This document shows positions 59,300-64,000 of a stretch of DNA of 64,000 bases, piece after piece. The DNA lies in the NCBI GenBank assembly GCA_016179055.1, contig JACOSC010000025.1:45586-109585 (forward strand), written 5' to 3'. A program made the translations under genes and the position numbers. The DNA comes from Acidobacteriota bacterium. GTDB lineage: Bacteria > Acidobacteriota > UBA6911 > JACOSC01. The notes under the pieces are model-generated. The model was given only the letters and a program-made list of their open reading frames with translations, was not told the DNA's origin and searched no databases. How positions within the stretch are numbered: position 1 is the stretch's first letter; each line of letters opens with the position of its first letter.

Positions 59300-59745
59300 T
59301 GGGTTTGGACATTGGTTACAGCCCCGCGCGATCCTTTCGTCCCCCACCACTTCGAGCGAGCGCCCCACCATAGCCTGAAGCTGTTTCCGTAGCTCTGAAG
59401 GAGCGTTCTATAAAAGCCAAGGGCAAGCGGAGCGCCGCCCCTGGTACATAACATGGCCGAAGCTTTGCGCCCTGAAAGGGCGCGCTACCCTTCGGTTCGA
59501 TGAATACAGATGGAAGACACCGACGGCGGCCTAGGAAATGATCTTCATTAGTGTGCCGTTTCAGACTGACGTGCTGGGGACGATTTCTTTCCTGGGGCGG
59601 CGCTGCGCTTGCCCCTGGTTATTAAATGCGCTCCTTCGGAGCTTTGGATTGTAGGCGGCACGCCGCTCCCAACAAATGTCCAGACTCCACGACCCCGCGG
59701 GGCTTGATGTTGGCATCCTTGCGTTTCTTATGATCGAATTTCAGT
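59300..59745. repeat. Family E repeat block, left of DUF1549/DUF1501 cassette
   Basis: aaatgtccagactccacgaccccgcggggcttgatgttggcatccttgcgtttcttatgatcgaa is the near reverse complement of 63405-63475; contains ggggcaagcggagcgccgcccc-type hairpins. Confidence 0.8.
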
Positions 59746-59907
59746 TCGAGGTAATAACGTCTTGCCATCGCGCGGTTTCTGTGATAGATTAAGAATTAAT
59801 CATCAGCAGAGTCACAGCATTTCAAATCTTCGGACGTTTTTTCAAATCCGACTTACCAGTGGCCGACCAATCATGGCAAAGAATGGCTGCTTACGCGGAG
59901 TAAAAAT

Positions 59908-61815
59908 ATGAAAACATGGATAAGAAGCCTGGCGCTTATCGCATTGGCGATAGGTATTTCCGCAGGGATTGGCGCTTACGTTCATATATCGGCGATGAAG
60001 TCCGAGTCGAGCGGCGCGCTCCAATGCCCGGCCCGCGGAAAATATCCGATGTCCGTCAGCAAGCCCCTACGAAGCCCAGCCCAAGGGAAGCAAGCTGACT
60101 CGCGCAGGGGTTTGGGTGTAATTCCACGCAGAAACTTCATTGATGATTTCATTTTCGACAAGATGGACCAAGATGGTGTGGTTCCCGCTCCACTGAGTCC
60201 CGACGAGGAATTCATACGGCGCGTGTACCTGGATCTGACCGGTCGTATTCCTTCCTCCCAAGATGTTCGTGATTTTCTTAGCAGCGAGGATCCCAACAAG
60301 CGGGATAACCTAATTGATGCCCTCATCGCCAGTGAGGCGTTTATCGATAAATTAACGCTCTATCTCGGCGACAAATTAGAAAATACCGCGGTGGGTCTCA
60401 ACAATTCCTCAGGCGGATTAAATTTCACCGGAAGAACCAAATATTATAATTACCTACGAGATTTCTTGGCGAGGAGGCGGCCCTATAACGAATTGCCGGG
60501 GGAACTGATCAACGCCAACGGCAACACGTATCAGATTGGGCCGGCCAACTACATCGCCCGCGAATGGCAGGCGGGCGGCTATATCCTTCAGGACATGCAG
60601 GATGATCTGGTCAATCGAACCGCTTCGGTCTTTTTGGGGACGGTGACGCTTTGCGTGAATTGCCACAACGGCTCGCGCTTCGCCAGCGCCAATTTGAATC
60701 TATGGCTGCAACAACGAACTCGTAGCGAGCTTTGGGGCATGTCCGCTTTCTTCTCCGGCGCTCAATTTGGTCGGCAGGTTTATCAAAAGCAAGTCAACGT
60801 GGAGTATTATTACGACATAACTGAAAGGCCTAGCCTGGGTTACGACACCTTTGCCACCGGCGGTATACGACCGGAAAGGCGACAGGGTCCCGACCGGTAC
60901 GTGTTGCCCAGAGACATTTTCAGCGGGGATGAGTACCCTCTTACCGATCTACGCTCATCGCTCGCGCAGTCGGTGGTCGCCAATCCGCTGTTTGCGAAAG
61001 CCGCGGTAAATTACTTGTGGGCCGACTTGATGAATCTGGGCATTGTGGATCCGCCCGGCGGGTTTGACCCGGATCGACTCGATCCGTTGAACCCACCGCC
61101 GGCGCCCTGGGAAATCCAGCCATCCCATCCGGAATTGTTGGACGCTCTGGCCGGCGAGTTTGTCAATGGCGGTTACGACCTGCGGTCCATGGTCGCGCTC
61201 ATTGTCAAGTCCAGCGCTTATCAGTTATCGACACGTTATGACGGCGCATGGGATGATTCTTACCTGCGCTATTTTGCACGGCGTATGGCGCAGCGAATGA
61301 GCGCCGAGCAAATACATGACTCCATTTCCCAAGCCACCGGTGTTTTTGGCCGCTACAAGATTCCGCAACGCAACGAGGATCGCCGCGATGCCAATTGCCC
61401 GAATGTCACCACTACTGTGCAGTGGGCGCATCAACTGCCGGATCCCATCGAACCCAACTGCAACCCAGACGCCGGGGCGCGCGGCTTTATTAACGCTTTC
61501 GAACGCGGCAGTCGTTATGGTGATGCCCGGAAAACCCCCCCTACCGGATCGATCACGCAAGTCTTAACCTTGCTCAACAACACGTTCATGATCGCGCGCG
61601 TGAGGGATAATCCGGATCGACTGGTGAAGCGCCTGCTTGATCAAGGCGTGAGCGACGAGGCCCTTGTGGAGGAGTTGTTTATCGCCACACTCTCCCGCTT
61701 TCCGACGGATAGTGAGCGGACGGCCAGTCTGGCGGCGCTGCAAGTCAGTCGGCAGCAAGGGGCCGAAAACTTGCACTTGGCGTTGTTGAATAAAATCGAT
61801 TTTCTCCTGTATTGA
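59908..61815 (+). CDS. DUF1549/DUF1553-type protein
   Basis: FIDDFIFDKMDQDGVVPAPLSPDEEFIRRVYLDLTGRIPSSQDVRDFL; CVNCHNG; NPLFAKAAVNYLWADLMNLGIVDP; SAEQIHDSISQATG. Confidence 0.88.
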   Translation: MKTWIRSLALIALAIGISAGIGAYVHISAMKSESSGALQCPARGKYPMSVSKPLRSPAQGKQADSRRGLGVIPRRNFIDDFIFDKMDQDGVVPAPLSPDEEFIRRVYLDLTGRIPSSQDVRDFLSSEDPNKRDNLIDALIASEAFIDKLTLYLGDKLENTAVGLNNSSGGLNFTGRTKYYNYLRDFLARRRPYNELPGELINANGNTYQIGPANYIAREWQAGGYILQDMQDDLVNRTASVFLGTVTLCVNCHNGSRFASANLNLWLQQRTRSELWGMSAFFSGAQFGRQVYQKQVNVEYYYDITERPSLGYDTFATGGIRPERRQGPDRYVLPRDIFSGDEYPLTDLRSSLAQSVVANPLFAKAAVNYLWADLMNLGIVDPPGGFDPDRLDPLNPPPAPWEIQPSHPELLDALAGEFVNGGYDLRSMVALIVKSSAYQLSTRYDGAWDDSYLRYFARRMAQRMSAEQIHDSISQATGVFGRYKIPQRNEDRRDANCPNVTTTVQWAHQLPDPIEPNCNPDAGARGFINAFERGSRYGDARKTPPTGSITQVLTLLNNTFMIARVRDNPDRLVKRLLDQGVSDEALVEELFIATLSRFPTDSERTASLAALQVSRQQGAENLHLALLNKIDFLLY

Positions 61816-61872
61816 TCCATGCGGCATGACCGTGTACGGGCGAAAGATTTTTCGCCCCTTAGGAGGCGCGAG

Positions 61873-63294
61873 ATGACAGATCAAATCAAGCAAATAGGTG
61901 GTAACACTCTTAGTGAACGTGGACAGGCGGCCCCAACGCGGCGTGAATTCATACAGACGAGCGGCAGCGCTGTTGCTGGCTACGCCCTGACCCAGATTGT
62001 CGGCACGGGAAATCTGCTGAGAGCGCAAGGTCCTGACCTGATCAACACCGCCAGGGGCTGTATTTTTATTATGCTGAACGGCGGTCCCAGTCACATTGAC
62101 ACTTTTGATATCAAGCAAGGGAGCTGGACGCCGGCCGACTTCGGCGTTCGCATGATCGGCGACGTCGCCATGCCGGCAGGATTGTTTCCCAACCTGGTAC
62201 AGCATATGGATCGCGTGGCCATTGTTCGCTCCGGGCGATCGTGGAGCGCCGTGCACGCGATTGCTCAATATTGGATCTATTCCAGTCAGAATTTCAATCC
62301 GGCCTTTCTACGGGAGCGTCCCGCCTTTCCCTCGATCATGGCTTTTGAGTATGAGGGACGGCGAGGGCCGGATGACGTCCTGCCGCCGTTCGTTGCGCTT
62401 AATGGGGCGTTGTTTGCCGGGGTTCCTGTCGGAGTGACCGTAAGCAACGGGTTTTTGTCGGCGCTTTATGCGCCCTTCCTTGTCACGCCCAATCCCACGG
62501 GCGTTCCCAGTTTAACGTCACCCTTCGGGCAGCCGCGCTTCGAAACATTTTATGGCCTTTTGGAGACCGTGGATGCCGAGCACCGCGGCGATAACCCGCC
62601 CATGGGTAAACCGGCCAGCGATTACTCCGATTTCTATAAGGCCTCCCGCCGTATGATGTACAATCCCGCGGTCGAGGAAACTTTTCGTTATACTACGGAA
62701 GAACGCGACCGCTATGGCAATACCGGCTTTGGCAACGCCTGCATCGTGAGTCGTAATTTGATGACGACCAACAAAGGGACGGTCTGCGCTTTCATACAAA
62801 ATGGTGGATGGGACAATCATGTAGGAATTTACACTCCGACGGCGCACTATCGCAACTGTACTACGCTGGATCTGGGCCTCTCCAACCTAATTACGGATTT
62901 GGCGGCGGCGCCGGGACGTAATCCGGGAACCAGCGTTTTAGACGAAGTGCTCATCGTTATCACCGGCGATTTTGGCCGAACGCCGGCGAGTCGCTACGGA
63001 CCCACGGGGCTAAATCCTACGGGCGGTCGAGATCACTGGAATTTGTCACAATCTTTGGTGTTTATCGGCGGCGGTGTTCAAGGCGGCCGCGCCATAGGAG
63101 CGACGGATGCTAACGGCGAGTCGATCGTCGATTTTGGTTGGTCCGAAAATCGTCCGATTTACTTTGAAGATGTAGGGGCCACGATTTATTCCGCCTTGGG
63201 AATCGACTGGACGAAAGAAGTGGCGCTTCCATCGGGTAGGCCCTATCAATATACCCGTACTGGCTTCAAGCCGGTAAGTCTGCTTTTCCAATGA
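61873..63294 (+). CDS. DUF1501 protein with Tat-like signal
   Basis: TRREFIQTSGSAVAGYALTQIVG; CIFIMLNGGPSHIDTFDIK; VLIVITGDFGRTP; GRDHWNLSQSLVFIGGGVQGGRAIGATD; RBS aggaggcg upstream of ATG 61873. Confidence 0.9.
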   Translation: MTDQIKQIGGNTLSERGQAAPTRREFIQTSGSAVAGYALTQIVGTGNLLRAQGPDLINTARGCIFIMLNGGPSHIDTFDIKQGSWTPADFGVRMIGDVAMPAGLFPNLVQHMDRVAIVRSGRSWSAVHAIAQYWIYSSQNFNPAFLRERPAFPSIMAFEYEGRRGPDDVLPPFVALNGALFAGVPVGVTVSNGFLSALYAPFLVTPNPTGVPSLTSPFGQPRFETFYGLLETVDAEHRGDNPPMGKPASDYSDFYKASRRMMYNPAVEETFRYTTEERDRYGNTGFGNACIVSRNLMTTNKGTVCAFIQNGGWDNHVGIYTPTAHYRNCTTLDLGLSNLITDLAAAPGRNPGTSVLDEVLIVITGDFGRTPASRYGPTGLNPTGGRDHWNLSQSLVFIGGGVQGGRAIGATDANGESIVDFGWSENRPIYFEDVGATIYSALGIDWTKEVALPSGRPYQYTRTGFKPVSLLFQ

Positions 63295-63402
63295 GGACGG
63301 ACAATGTCGGGCGTGCGACGGCGATGCTGATCGAGCGGCCGCAGAAGGGCACGCGCTTAGCGGGTTTCACCTATGCGACATCGCTCTTGGCGTGGTCCTG
63401 AA

Positions 63403-63810
63403 GTTCGATCATAAGAAACGAGCGGATGCCAAAATCCACCCCCCTGCGGGGCCCTGGAGTTTGGACATTTTGGAGCGGGCCGGTGTCGATCCTGCGAAGC
63501 AGGCGAACCATAAAGTCGCACGCGCCCTGGCAGGGGCGCAAGGAGATTAGCCTGGGGCAAGCGCAGCGCCGCCCCAGGACTCATGGCCTCATCCACCACG
63601 AGCGCCCCGGCAGGGGCGCTGAGAGGCGCTTGGCCTACCAGAGTCCCTAGCGCTGAAGATGCGATGATAATGCAGCATCAAATGAGTCTATGACCTCTCG
63701 ACGCCCCTGCCGGGGCGCCGGTGTTCTAGGGAACTCGCCGACCTGGGGCGGCGCTCCGCTTGCCCCAGGCTAATGTCCCGGCGCCCCTCTGGGGCGCTCT
63801 GGAGATTGGA
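63403..63810. repeat. Family E repeat block, right of cassette
   Basis: gttcgatcataagaaacgagcggatgcca...ctggagtttggacattt, plus ggggcaagcgcagcgccgcccca hairpins; inverted relative to 59300-59745. Confidence 0.8.
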
Positions 63811-63915
63811 CATTTCAAAGAGCAAGTATTTCCGGCCAATCACGATTGTTCGCGAGCTTAAACGACATGCAGAATAAAGATGAAACTAGTATATCGTTTC
63901 ATTGAAACATATCCA

Positions 63916-64000
63916 TTATGCTGAGAGGGCTTCGAACTTTTTCCAACGATGCACCACTGGAGCCTGGTTGATTTCAGCAATGCCTTGCAGGATACGGTTC
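63916..64000 (-). CDS. C-terminal end of a CDS running off the right edge
   Basis: Reverse complement reads NRILQGIAEINQAPVVHRWKKFEALSA* with no other stop; short. Confidence 0.35.
   Translation of the reverse strand, partial: NRILQGIAEINQAPVVHRWKKFEALSA

Overview
About 64 kb of bacterial chromosome. Gene content (TonB receptor with carboxypeptidase-like N-terminus, DUF1549/DUF1501 pair, many intergenic palindromic repeats) suggests an Acidobacteriota-like genome; this is inference only. I count roughly 35 credible CDSs, one tRNA-Asp(GTC), one cobalamin riboswitch with a terminator, a Phd/RelE-type TA pair, and at least five families of dispersed repeats. Main points of interest: (1) a two-gene operon of a KamA-type radical-SAM aminomutase (4054-5493) and a single-module Pls-like NRPS (5499-9527; A-T plus three tandem membrane/LbetaH domains), a candidate system for a beta-amino-acid (possibly beta-lysine) homopolymer. 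(2) An edge-truncated CDS on the minus strand (1-1453), missing from the ORF track, joining a PD-(D/E)xK-like nuclease domain to a STAND NTPase: a candidate Avs/NLR-like defence protein. (3) A Pga-like exopolysaccharide operon (49620-56891) with a small membrane-anchored protein carrying an Hfq/Sm-like sequence in the PgaD position. (4) MITE-like elements with GTAAC-type terminal inverted repeats and 8-bp target duplications (IS66-like hallmarks). (5) A roughly 99-bp palindromic repeat inserted in frame inside a deacetylase-like gene. All calls come from reading the sequence; no database search or computation was run.
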